From positions 1-13,503 of the forward strand of contig JAGXHB010000284.1 of assembly GCA_024636425.1 (NCBI GenBank): DNA of 13,503 nucleotides. The letters run 5' to 3'. The position numbers and the translations under genes are program-made. This document shows positions 1-6,260 of this stretch, one piece after another. Origin of the DNA: Roseobacter sp. GTDB taxonomy: Bacteria; Pseudomonadota; Alphaproteobacteria; Rhodobacterales; Rhodobacteraceae. The notes under the pieces are model-generated. The model made no database searches, had not been told where the DNA came from, and was given only the letters and a program-made list of their open reading frames with translations. The stretch's first letter is position 1. Each line of letters starts with the position of its first letter.

Positions 1-392
1 CCCTGGAATGGTTCATCTCGATCTCGATGTGCTTTCTGGCCGTACAGAAACTCCAGGATGTCGAAAGCTTTTCGACCATGTTCCTGAACTACGACCTGCT
101 GGCGCGTCGGTGGGTGCGTTATGGCAAGATCTATCCGTTCGGAGAGGCTTTCGCAGGTATCCTCATGGTCGCCGGGGCGCTGACCTGGCTTTCGGCACCG
201 GTGGCCTTGTTCATCGGCACTGTTGGCGCAGTATCGGTTTTCAAGGCGGTCTATATCGACAAGCGCGAATTGAAGTGCGCCTGCGTCGGCGGCGACAGCA
301 AGGTACCGCTCGGCTTTGTCTCGCTCACAGAGAACCTGATGATGATGGTCATGGGGATCTGGATGCCGATCAGGGTCTATCTGATCGGCTGA
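1..392 (+). CDS. MauE/DoxX-type redox-associated membrane protein (5'-partial)
   Basis: The reading frame is open to the left edge of the window (in-frame codons start at base 3), so the gene begins outside; the internal ATG at 27 is unlikely to be the true start. The 129 visible residues hold about three hydrophobic segments and a C-A-C-V-G-G motif after a basic KREL stretch. A Cys-X-Cys-Val-Gly-Gly loop between membrane helices, followed by a segment like VPLGFVSLTEN, fits MauE/DoxX-like proteins, which are often encoded with or fused to glutaredoxins. MauE-type proteins are thought to help disulfide formation or reduction in the periplasm. It is separated by 87 bp from the permease on the same strand and is probably co-transcribed with it. 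The exact partner and substrate are unknown. Family assignment comes from pattern recognition only. Confidence 0.75.
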   Translation, partial: LEWFISISMCFLAVQKLQDVESFSTMFLNYDLLARRWVRYGKIYPFGEAFAGILMVAGALTWLSAPVALFIGTVGAVSVFKAVYIDKRELKCACVGGDSKVPLGFVSLTENLMMMVMGIWMPIRVYLIG

Positions 393-479
393 AAGGCGAG
401 TGCCGTTTTCACATCCTTCAGACTCGTTTTCCCGGTAGGTGCGCAGGTCAGGCGGCACTGCGAAAAAAGGTCAAGCTGA

Positions 480-1589
480 ATGGACCAGATAGTCGAAGCA
501 TTCACAACCGGGGCGGGCATGCTCTGGAAGGCGCTCTGGGTGCTGATCTTCGGGTATATCATCTCCGCAGGCATCCAGATTTTCGTGACACGGGATCAGA
601 TGGCGCGTGTTCTTGGCGATCGCGGCGCCAGGAAAGCAGGCATTGTCGGCTTCTTTGGTTTCGTGTCGTCGTCCTGTTCCTTCGCGGCTCTTGCCGCGTC
701 GCGTTCGATCCTCGTGAAGGGCGCGCATCCGATCAATTCGATCGCCTTCCTGATTTCATCGACAAATCTGGTGATCGAGCTTGGAATCGTCCTTCTGGTC
801 CTGCTGGGCTGGAAATTCATGGTGGCGAATTTCCTGCTTGGCGTTCTGATGACGATCTACGCCTATGCCCTCACCCTGATATGGTTTCCAAGGTCGTTTG
901 TCGAAAGCGCAAAAGAACATGCGGAGAAAGCCCGGTCCGACGAAGGTATGGACACGGACCAGACCATGAAGGGATCGTTCCGCGACAAGCTGCTGTCCCG
1001 CGAGGGGTGGGATCGGATCGCCCGCGCCTTCTTCATGGAGTGGAAGATGGTCTGGAAGGAGATCCTCTTCGGCTTCATGGTCGCGGGTTTCATTTCCGTC
1101 TTTGTGCCACAGAGCTTCTGGAACGCGATCTTTCTGGTCGGAGATGGCGGTGCGCAGGACGCGCCGGGCTTCCTGATCGTTCTCGAAAATGCGCTGGTGG
1201 CACCACTCGTGGCCTTCTTCACCTTTATCGGATCGATGGGCAATGTCCCCTTGGCAGCGATGCTCTGGTCGCGTGACGCGTTGTTCGGGGGTGTGATCGC
1301 CTTTCTCGGAGCCGATCTTGTTGCTGCCACGGTGATCTGGGTGCACGCAAAGTATTACGGCTGGCAGTGTGCGCTCTATCTTTCAGGCTTGCTGTACCTG
1401 TGCATGGTCGCTGCGGGAATTACGGTGGATTACCTGTTCGCTCTCGTAGGGATGATCCCGACGGAGCGGCCTTCGCTTCAGGAAATGGTCCGGTTCAGCA
1501 TCGACTACACGTTCTTCCTCAATCTGATTTTTCTCGTGATCGGGGCAGCACTGATCTGCCTTCACCTCAGAAATGCCGAGAAAAATTAA
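480..1589 (+). CDS. Predicted permease, PF03773 (ArsP_1/YraQ-like) family
   Basis: This is a 369-aa integral membrane protein with about eight to ten hydrophobic segments in two halves, separated by a charged cytoplasmic loop (about residues 130-175). The first half carries the SSSCSFAALAASRSI motif (Cys66), followed by an AHPINSIAFLISSTN stretch. The second half has the matching GSMGNVPLAAMLWS motif. This paired-motif architecture is typical of the PF03773 permease family, which includes ArsP organoarsenical exporters, but most members have no known substrate. The start ATG at 480 has an AAAAAAGG purine stretch about 10 bases upstream. The gene follows the MauE-like gene, so a link to metal or metalloid thiol chemistry is possible but is inference. 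Its TAA stop shares the bases TTAA with the stop of the convergent ccdA gene. Confidence 0.85.
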   Translation: MDQIVEAFTTGAGMLWKALWVLIFGYIISAGIQIFVTRDQMARVLGDRGARKAGIVGFFGFVSSSCSFAALAASRSILVKGAHPINSIAFLISSTNLVIELGIVLLVLLGWKFMVANFLLGVLMTIYAYALTLIWFPRSFVESAKEHAEKARSDEGMDTDQTMKGSFRDKLLSREGWDRIARAFFMEWKMVWKEILFGFMVAGFISVFVPQSFWNAIFLVGDGGAQDAPGFLIVLENALVAPLVAFFTFIGSMGNVPLAAMLWSRDALFGGVIAFLGADLVAATVIWVHAKYYGWQCALYLSGLLYLCMVAAGITVDYLFALVGMIPTERPSLQEMVRFSIDYTFFLNLIFLVIGAALICLHLRNAEKN

Positions 1590-2326
1590 CCGATTGAGGC
1601 CAGGAATGGAAACGTTCCCAGAAGCCAGGAGGCAAACCGGGACAATTGGCCGGTCATGATGGCAACGCCCATGATGATCATGGCGACGCCTGCGCCCTTG
1701 TAGAGCCAGCGACCGGCCTTGCCGATCTGCCTGACCCGCGCGGCGATGGCGTCGGTGAACAGCGCTGCCAGCAGGAACGGCACGCCCAGCCCGGCGGAAT
1801 AGATCGACAGCAGCCAGATTCCGTCCGACATGCCGCCGGAGGTCGAACTGAGTGTCAGGATCGCGCCAAGGATCGGTCCGATGCAGGGGGTCCAACCAAA
1901 GGCGAAGGCCAAGCCCAGGACGTAGGCTCCAAGCGGGCGACCCCCCGGAATGTCGAGTGTGAAGCGGGTGTCGCGCGAGAAGGCATCCAGACGAAAGACA
2001 CCCAGCATGACCAGTCCGAACAGGATGATGATCGCGCCGCCCAGATAGTTCAGCTCGATGCGCCATGTCAGCAGCAATGATCCGATCGCGCTGGCCCCGG
2101 CCCCGAGAGCGACGAAAACCGTCGAAAACCCCAGAACGAAGCAGGCGCTTAGGCCCAGTGCCCCAGCGCGCGCCCGCAGGCCGACCGCCCGCGTCGTGCG
2201 CAAATCCGGCTGGCCTGCAATATAAGAGACATAGCCCGGCACCAGAGGCAGGACGCAGGGCGACAGGAACGAAATGGCCCCCGCCAGAAAGGCCGCGAAG
2301 ATGCCGATGCCGGAAATATCCATCAT
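1586..2326 (-). CDS. ccdA: CcdA-family thiol-disulfide membrane transporter
   Basis: The 246-aa product has six predicted membrane helices. CcdA/DsbD-beta proteins carry reducing equivalents from cytoplasmic thioredoxin across the membrane to periplasmic thioredoxin-fold proteins, using one cysteine in helix 1 and one in helix 4. Both are visible: Cys24 in LSPCVLPLVPGYVSY and Cys148 in FGWTPCIGPILGA, the two family signatures. The start chosen is the ATG at 2326, which overlaps the upstream stop as ATGA; the reading frame stays open further upstream, but that part lies on the 163-aa gene. Length matches short CcdA proteins. It is the last gene of the copper operon and the probable electron donor for the CcmG-, TlpA- and SCO-like proteins encoded upstream. 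No terminator is visible before the convergent permease. Confidence 0.93.
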   Translation of the reverse strand: MMDISGIGIFAAFLAGAISFLSPCVLPLVPGYVSYIAGQPDLRTTRAVGLRARAGALGLSACFVLGFSTVFVALGAGASAIGSLLLTWRIELNYLGGAIIILFGLVMLGVFRLDAFSRDTRFTLDIPGGRPLGAYVLGLAFAFGWTPCIGPILGAILTLSSTSGGMSDGIWLLSIYSAGLGVPFLLAALFTDAIAARVRQIGKAGRWLYKGAGVAMIIMGVAIMTGQLSRFASWLLGTFPFLASIG

Positions 2327-2814
2327 GCTTTGCGATCTGTGCTGGAGGGTCGCGCCGCCCACCAGAACGCGACCAGCGGAATCACAATCCATTGCAGCAC
2401 GGGCGACAGGCCCGCATCGAAGACCGGAATGATCGGCATCAGGTCGGAATAGGCCCAGGCCGCGCGGATCACGATGTTGAGCCATTCGCTGAAGAGCGTG
2501 TACCCCAACCCGAACACCACCGCCAGGGCGGTCACCGAGCGTCGTGTCGGAGCCACAAAGGGCCAGCCTCGGCCCGACATCATCAAGGCGAGCATCAGCG
2601 CGCTCATGGCAATCAGGATGTCGCCACCCGTGCAATGAACGGCGGCGAAGACGATCTCACCCCATGTGCCATCGTTCCAGATCGTGTAGAGCGGCATGTG
2701 CGCGAACTCCCAGATCAGATTGGCCGGGATAATCACCGAAAAGTATCGACGCAGGGCTGTCAGGGAAATTCCATCTGTCGAGGACAGCCTGACTCCAGTC
2801 GCGACGACATTCAT
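2323..2814 (-). CDS. Integral membrane protein of unknown function
   Basis: The 163-aa protein has about four hydrophobic segments (roughly residues 22-42, 53-78, 94-118 and 137-153). I do not recognise a named domain. Potential metal- or haem-ligating residues sit in or near the membrane segments: Glu36, His39 and Met40 in ANLIWEFAHMPLYTIW, His60 and Cys61 with Asp65 in the second segment (AVHCTGGDILIA), and Glu110 in the third (LFSEWLNI). It overlaps the SCO gene upstream (ATGA, 2811-2814) and ccdA downstream (ATGA, 2323-2326), so its stoichiometry is probably coupled to both. Placement suggests a role in periplasmic copper or redox handling, which is inference. The start at 2814 is supported by the stop/start overlap. 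Confidence 0.8.
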   Translation of the reverse strand: MNVVATGVRLSSTDGISLTALRRYFSVIIPANLIWEFAHMPLYTIWNDGTWGEIVFAAVHCTGGDILIAMSALMLALMMSGRGWPFVAPTRRSVTALAVVFGLGYTLFSEWLNIVIRAAWAYSDLMPIIPVFDAGLSPVLQWIVIPLVAFWWAARPSSTDRKA

Positions 2815-3518
2815 TTAAACACCCCGGTAACCCGGTCCCACCAGCTGGGCTCCCGGCGTCGATGCTGGGCGCTGTTGATCAACTCACTGACATAGAGGAT
2901 CAGGTTCACGTTCTTGAAATCCATGCCATGGAACTTTGCAGCGAACCGCCCGCCGATATCCACGACATGGGTAACCGCTCCGTGCATCATCATGTCGCTT
3001 TCGGTCGTCATCGTGAACTCCAGCCCATACTTCCGCGCCAGAAGGCGCGTCGCGTCGTCGCTCTGATCAGGCCGCTTGGTCAAAATGACCCAGTTGCTCG
3101 GATCGAGCCCATGCCGATCCGCGTAGTCGCGCAGGACGTCCGGTGTGTCATTCACCGGATCGGTCGTGATCGAGATGAATTGCACCAGATCGCTCATCGG
3201 CCCATCGTTGATCGAAGCCTGGACCGCCGCGATCTTTTCCGCATGGAGCGGGCAGATATCCGGGCAACTGGCGTAGATGAAATGCAGGATGACCACCTTG
3301 TCGCTGAAATCCGACAGGCGCACGGGATTCCCCTCGGAATCCTGCAGCTCAAATTCTGGGGCCTGCGCCGCATCTATGGCCTGGAAATATGGCTCCATCT
3401 CGAACATCCGGGCATCCAGATTTTCACCCGGATGATCGGCGGAGGCCGGAAAGGAGATCGTGGCCGCAAGTGTCACCAAGGCGGCGCGCCGGGTCAGATA
3501 GATAATCAACTGCATCAC
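2811..3518 (-). CDS. SCO1/SenC/PrrC-family copper chaperone
   Basis: The 235-aa protein has an N-terminal signal or anchor (residues 1-27, containing LTRRAALVTLAA), then a thioredoxin-like SCO domain (about 50-215). The Cu-binding motif is CPDIC (Cys85 and Cys89, CX3C), and the third ligand is probably His184 in MHGAVTHVVD. Phe80 and Tyr82 before the motif and the SITTDP segment (115-120) also fit the family. SCO proteins deliver copper to the CuA site of cytochrome oxidase or act as thiol-disulfide reductases in the periplasm. The C-terminus has a short basic/Trp extension (RREPSWWDRVTG). It overlaps the genes on both sides by ATGA. In this setting it may shuttle Cu within the resistance operon instead of, or as well as, serving an oxidase. 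Confidence 0.93.
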   Translation of the reverse strand: MMQLIIYLTRRAALVTLAATISFPASADHPGENLDARMFEMEPYFQAIDAAQAPEFELQDSEGNPVRLSDFSDKVVILHFIYASCPDICPLHAEKIAAVQASINDGPMSDLVQFISITTDPVNDTPDVLRDYADRHGLDPSNWVILTKRPDQSDDATRLLARKYGLEFTMTTESDMMMHGAVTHVVDIGGRFAAKFHGMDFKNVNLILYVSELINSAQHRRREPSWWDRVTGVFK

Positions 3519-3805
3519 CTTTCGGATTGATCGGGCTTGCCACTACCCGCATCGTTGCATTTCCCGCCGGACCCGCCTTTCATGCACAGACCAAGCCCGC
3601 ACATCGCGGCACAGGGTGCCAGCGAAACCAAGACAGGCGCGAGACCGATCGCGGTGAGCCATCCCCAGTTCAGCGCCATGCCGCCACCCATCACGGTTGC
3701 CGCACCGATGAACAGCAATCGTTTGCGCATCAACCACCGGGGCCGGTTGCCGGCGCTTTCGATGCCGACGGTGCCCGCATCGTTGGAAGATAATATGTCG
3801 GTCAT
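3515..3805 (-). CDS. Small Cys-rich membrane protein, unknown function
   Basis: The 96-aa product has a polar N-terminus (1-28), one or two membrane segments (about 29-47 and 49-66), and a C-terminal tail with four cysteines, Cys65, Cys69, Cys74 and Cys83 (CX3CX4CX8C), with a glycine-rich stretch (KGGSGGK) between the last two. The Cys cluster at the end of a membrane helix suggests a metal site or a redox-active thiol group. I do not recognise the family. An AAAGGA ribosome binding site lies eight bases before the ATG at 3805. The 82-bp gap before it is the longest inside the run from 3515 to 5552. It overlaps the SCO gene by ATGA, so the two are probably translated together. Confidence 0.75.
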   Translation of the reverse strand: MTDILSSNDAGTVGIESAGNRPRWLMRKRLLFIGAATVMGGGMALNWGWLTAIGLAPVLVSLAPCAAMCGLGLCMKGGSGGKCNDAGSGKPDQSER

Positions 3806-3887
3806 CCGGAAAATCCTTTTGAAGTTTGAGGACCGGTCATTCTGATAACTGAAAGGTCAAGAGCGGGTGTTATTCTTTCGAAGGTAC

Positions 3888-4400
3888 TCATTGGATGAAC
3901 CCCCGCAAAAAGGACACCATCTCGGGCTCGTCCCATTCGGCAGGGCCGACCAGCCGTCCCAGTTCCTGCCCCTGCGCGTCGATCAGGATCGTCGTCGGCA
4001 GGCCGACGGTGCGCAGCGCGGTCATCGACAGCATGGTCTTGTCGACATACATCTTGAGATTGCTGACACCGATCTCGTCGTAGAACCGCTGCACGACGGG
4101 CGACCCGGCCCTGTCGATGGACAGGGCGACAACCTCGAAACGGTCGCCGCCAAGTTCCGCCTGAAGTGCATCCAGCGTCGGCATCTCTTCGCGGCAGGGG
4201 ACGCACCAGGTTGCCCAAACGTTCACGAGGATCACCTTGCCACGAAAATCCTCCATGTCCCCACGGCTGCCGTCTTCGGTCTCGTAGCGCACATTGATCA
4301 CCGGCTGCGGCGTGTCGTGCAGTGCGAAGCCTTGCGGCCCGGCAAACGCCGCGCCGACGGACAATGCCCAGACGAGCAGCGCCGTTTTGAGATATTTCAT
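3888..4400 (-). CDS. TlpA-like periplasmic thioredoxin-fold protein
   Basis: The 170-aa protein has a cleavable signal peptide (residues 1-20, ending AAFA) and a TlpA/ResA-type thioredoxin domain. The active site is WCVPC (Cys66 and Cys69) in VNVWATWCVPCREEMP, and the cis-proline loop is GLPTTILID (Pro135). Such proteins reduce disulfides in periplasmic targets such as apocytochromes c or SCO-type copper proteins. The start at 4400 is chosen because it overlaps the stop of the CcmG-like gene (ATGA) and begins the signal peptide; a longer upstream reading frame runs over that gene. Reduction by the operon's own CcdA is likely from family knowledge. It is the second of two WCVPC proteins in tandem. 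Confidence 0.92.
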   Translation of the reverse strand: MKYLKTALLVWALSVGAAFAGPQGFALHDTPQPVINVRYETEDGSRGDMEDFRGKVILVNVWATWCVPCREEMPTLDALQAELGGDRFEVVALSIDRAGSPVVQRFYDEIGVSNLKMYVDKTMLSMTALRTVGLPTTILIDAQGQELGRLVGPAEWDEPEMVSFLRGFIQ

Positions 4401-4993
4401 GGCGTTGGCTCCTTGAAAGATTGGTTTTTCAGATCCCGGACGATCGGCAACAGGGTTTCGAGCAAGATTGCCCGAGTGATCGGTCCGACATGGCGGTAGG
4501 CGATGGTGCCGTCGGACGTGATGACATAGGTTTCGGGCACGCCGTAAACGCCCCATTCGATGCCAGCACGTCCGTCGATGTCGGCCCCGATGCGCGCGTA
4601 GGGATCGCCCAATTCGTCGAGCCAGGCGCGCGCCTGCTCGGGTGGGTCCTTGTAGTTGATCCCGTAGAGCGGCACCTCACCGGTGGCGCTCAGATCCATG
4701 AACAGCGGGTGTTCGGCACGGCAGGGCACACACCACGAGGCGAAGACGTTCACCAGCGAGACATGGCCAATCAGGTCCTGCGTTGAAAGACCTTCCTCGC
4801 GACCGAGAACCGGGGGAAGCGCAAACTCCGGCACAGGTTTGTCGAGCAGCGCCGATGGCAAGTCGTCGCCGCCCCTGAAAAGCCCCCAGCCGAACAAGAC
4901 CATGAGGGCAAAAGCTATCAGCGGCACCAGCACAAACCCGGAGATCCTGCGCCGCGGTACGGGGTCGATTTTGCTGACGACCTCTTGCGTCAT
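4397..4993 (-). CDS. CcmG/DsbE-like thiol:disulfide interchange protein
   Basis: The 198-aa protein has a cytoplasmic N-terminus with PRRR, one membrane anchor (about 18-38) and a periplasmic thioredoxin domain. The active site is WCVPC (Cys88 and Cys91) in FASWCVPCRAEHP. The GVPETYVI motif (Pro153) and the GINYKD segment are typical of CcmG/DsbE, which reduces the CXXCH cysteines of apocytochrome c before haem attachment. It lies directly after the cytochrome c gene and overlaps it by ATGA (4990-4993), so it may be a dedicated maturation factor. No other ccm genes are visible here, so haem export and ligation must come from elsewhere. I call it CcmG-like because a general reductase role cannot be excluded. 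Confidence 0.93.
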   Translation of the reverse strand: MTQEVVSKIDPVPRRRISGFVLVPLIAFALMVLFGWGLFRGGDDLPSALLDKPVPEFALPPVLGREEGLSTQDLIGHVSLVNVFASWCVPCRAEHPLFMDLSATGEVPLYGINYKDPPEQARAWLDELGDPYARIGADIDGRAGIEWGVYGVPETYVITSDGTIAYRHVGPITRAILLETLLPIVRDLKNQSFKEPTP

Positions 4994-5415
4994 GGCTGCA
5001 CCTGCTCATCCGCAAGGGTACGGCTTTCCTGCGAAGCGCGGTTTCGATCGGGCCATGTGCTCTTGATGTAATCGATGATCGCCGTGATCTCTTCATCCGT
5101 CAGCACCTCCTCGAAACCGGGCATGTCGCTTTCATAGCCATTCCCGACAATCGCCGCCGTTCCGCGCTTCACGATGTCCAAAATCACGCGGTCCGTATGG
5201 TGCCAGGTATGGCCCGAGGCGTCATGCGGCGGGGCAGGCAACCGGCCGTTCGGCAATCTGGAGCGCCAATCGGGCTGCCCCTCCAGGTTTGCGCCATGGC
5301 AACTGGCACAATTCTCCTGATAGAGACGCTCGCCCATGCGCAAGTCGCTCTCCGCCGAAACGGGCGAGACCGTTGTGGCGAGCAAGACCGCGGCGAGCCT
5401 AATGGTGTTTTTCAT
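4990..5415 (-). CDS. Secreted monohaem cytochrome c
   Basis: The 141-aa protein has a signal peptide (residues 1-21, ending VSA) and one haem-binding motif CASCH (Cys36, Cys39, His40) in LYQENCASCHGANLEGQP. The likely distal ligand is Met98 in the ESDMPGF segment before LTDEEITAIIDYIKS, the usual class I C-terminal helix. The start at 5415 is set by the ATGA overlap with the 46-aa gene and by the signal peptide. It could carry electrons to or from the operon's multicopper oxidase or to a terminal oxidase; this is inference from context. The TWHHTD segment (70-75) adds two histidines beyond the axial one. The tail after residue 123 is polar and not needed for the fold. Confidence 0.92.
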   Translation of the reverse strand: MKNTIRLAAVLLATTVSPVSAESDLRMGERLYQENCASCHGANLEGQPDWRSRLPNGRLPAPPHDASGHTWHHTDRVILDIVKRGTAAIVGNGYESDMPGFEEVLTDEEITAIIDYIKSTWPDRNRASQESRTLADEQVQP

Positions 5416-5552
5416 GTCGCTTGTGCCTTCTTCTGGCGATCCAAATACAATGAGAGCGCGACGAGCGATGCCACGACAAGCAGGACGCACGCCCCCAGAC
5501 CAATCCCCATCGACAACAGGCTGTCGCCGTTGCTGTCGTCCTCATTCCGCAT
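5412..5552 (-). CDS. 46-aa single-pass membrane protein
   Basis: This is a short gene read directly from the sequence. It encodes a polar acidic start (MRNEDDSNGD), one hydrophobic helix (about residues 12-36, containing Cys22 in LGACVLLVV) and a basic tail (DRQKKAQAT). The stop overlaps the cytochrome c start as ATGA (5412-5415), the same pattern as the verified downstream junctions, which is the strongest evidence that it is translated. The start ATG at 5552 lies 12 bp after the stop of the 47-aa gene. Predicted topology is out-in with the basic tail in the cytoplasm. Function is unknown; a subunit or anchor for a membrane redox or copper complex is possible. Confidence 0.7.
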   Translation of the reverse strand: MRNEDDSNGDSLLSMGIGLGACVLLVVASLVALSLYLDRQKKAQAT

Positions 5553-5564
5553 CTTGGCGCATTT

Positions 5565-5708
5565 CTATTTGCCGCCATCCGAGCGGATGTATTTGACTAA
5601 GGCGATTGCCACGAGCACCAGCACCGCCACGATGAGCAACCAAACCAGTCCCATCGCGATCATCATGCCGCCACCCATCATTCCACCGTCCATCATCATG
5701 CAATTCAT
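5565..5708 (-). CDS. 47-aa Met-rich single-pass membrane protein
   Basis: Read directly from the sequence, this gene encodes a 47-aa protein. Its first 19 residues hold nine methionines and one cysteine (MNCMMMDGGMMGGGMM then IAM), followed by one hydrophobic helix (about 20-39) and a short charged tail (KYIRSDGGK). An AAGGGA ribosome binding site lies nine bases before the ATG. Met clusters bind Cu(I) in periplasmic copper proteins, so a membrane-tethered Cu(I) binding peptide is a reasonable inference. It lies 57 bp after the DUF411 gene and 12 bp before the 46-aa gene. A competing frame over the same bases has no hydrophobic segment and is rejected. I do not recognise a named family. Confidence 0.7.
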   Translation of the reverse strand: MNCMMMDGGMMGGGMMIAMGLVWLLIVAVLVLVAIALVKYIRSDGGK

Positions 5709-5765
5709 CCATTGTTTTCCCTTGAAACCGGTCCGGCACGGGATCGCACCAAACCGCGCAATTGA

Positions 5766-6221
5766 TCATTCGACCGCATAGACGGTCGGGTTCACACCTT
5801 CTTCGACGGTGTAAATCTTGAACGGTTCCTGCTTCGCGCCCCCCATACCCGGCGATCCCAACGGCATGCCGGGAAGTGTCAGACCGGCAATGTCCGGGCG
5901 CTCATCAAGCAACGTGTTGACGACATCGATTGGCACATGACCGCTGACGACGTAGTCACCCAGAAAGGTCGTATGGCAGCCTTGGAAATCGTCCGGGATA
6001 GCTGCATCACGGCTGATCTGAACCAGATCGTGGGTCGGCTTCACCTCGACCGTAAAGCCGTTCTCGCGAAGGTAGTCCGCATAGCTCTCGCAGCATCCGC
6101 ATTGCGGGTTCTTGTAGAGCGTGGCCTCTTGCGCTGCGGCAGGCGCGGCATTCAGGCTCATGGCGAACACAGCGGCGGCACCTGCGGTGCCAAGACTGGC
6201 AAGTCCAAGTATCTTTTTCAT
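5766..6221 (-). CDS. DUF411 (CopG-like) periplasmic metal-binding protein
   Basis: The 151-aa protein has a signal peptide (residues 1-30, ending PAAA) and a DUF411 domain. The diagnostic motifs are NPQCGCCESYADYLRENGF (Cys41, Cys43, Cys44), GCHTTFLGDYVVSGHVP (Cys82, His83, His95) and a C-terminal GMPLGSPGM (Met119, Met126). DUF411 proteins such as proteobacterial CopG have a thioredoxin-like fold and bind copper in the periplasm, where a Cu redox role has been proposed. An AAGGAAA ribosome binding site precedes the ATG by six to eight bases. It is co-directional with and 39 bp downstream of the multicopper oxidase gene, a common pairing in copper resistance operons. Confidence 0.93.
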   Translation of the reverse strand: MKKILGLASLGTAGAAAVFAMSLNAAPAAAQEATLYKNPQCGCCESYADYLRENGFTVEVKPTHDLVQISRDAAIPDDFQGCHTTFLGDYVVSGHVPIDVVNTLLDERPDIAGLTLPGMPLGSPGMGGAKQEPFKIYTVEEGVNPTVYAVE

Positions 6222-6260
6222 CGGTTCTTTCCTTTTGTGGTTATCGATACGTGAGATTTT

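Noticed and set aside
8..1276. 422-codon open frame on the + strand
   Set aside because: It overlaps the MauE-like and permease genes in another frame, is rich in Arg/Gly, and has no membrane or domain pattern.
756..1346. 196-codon frame opposite the permease
   Set aside because: It lies wholly antisense to a gene with clear family motifs, and its product is a low-complexity charged sequence.
2065..3530. Two long + strand frames opposite the 163-aa and SCO genes
   Set aside because: They are shadows of convincing - strand genes with motifs, a signal sequence and coupled stop/start codons.
3830..3860. TTGACC on the - strand in the gap before the 96-aa gene, considered as a second MerR-type promoter
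   Set aside because: No acceptable -10 hexamer is found at 16 to 20 bases, and the dyad between is poor.
5542..5769. 75-codon frame over the 47-aa gene
   Set aside because: It has no hydrophobic segment, runs across the end of the DUF411 gene and the start of the 46-aa gene, and competes with a frame having a helix and a better-spaced ribosome binding site.
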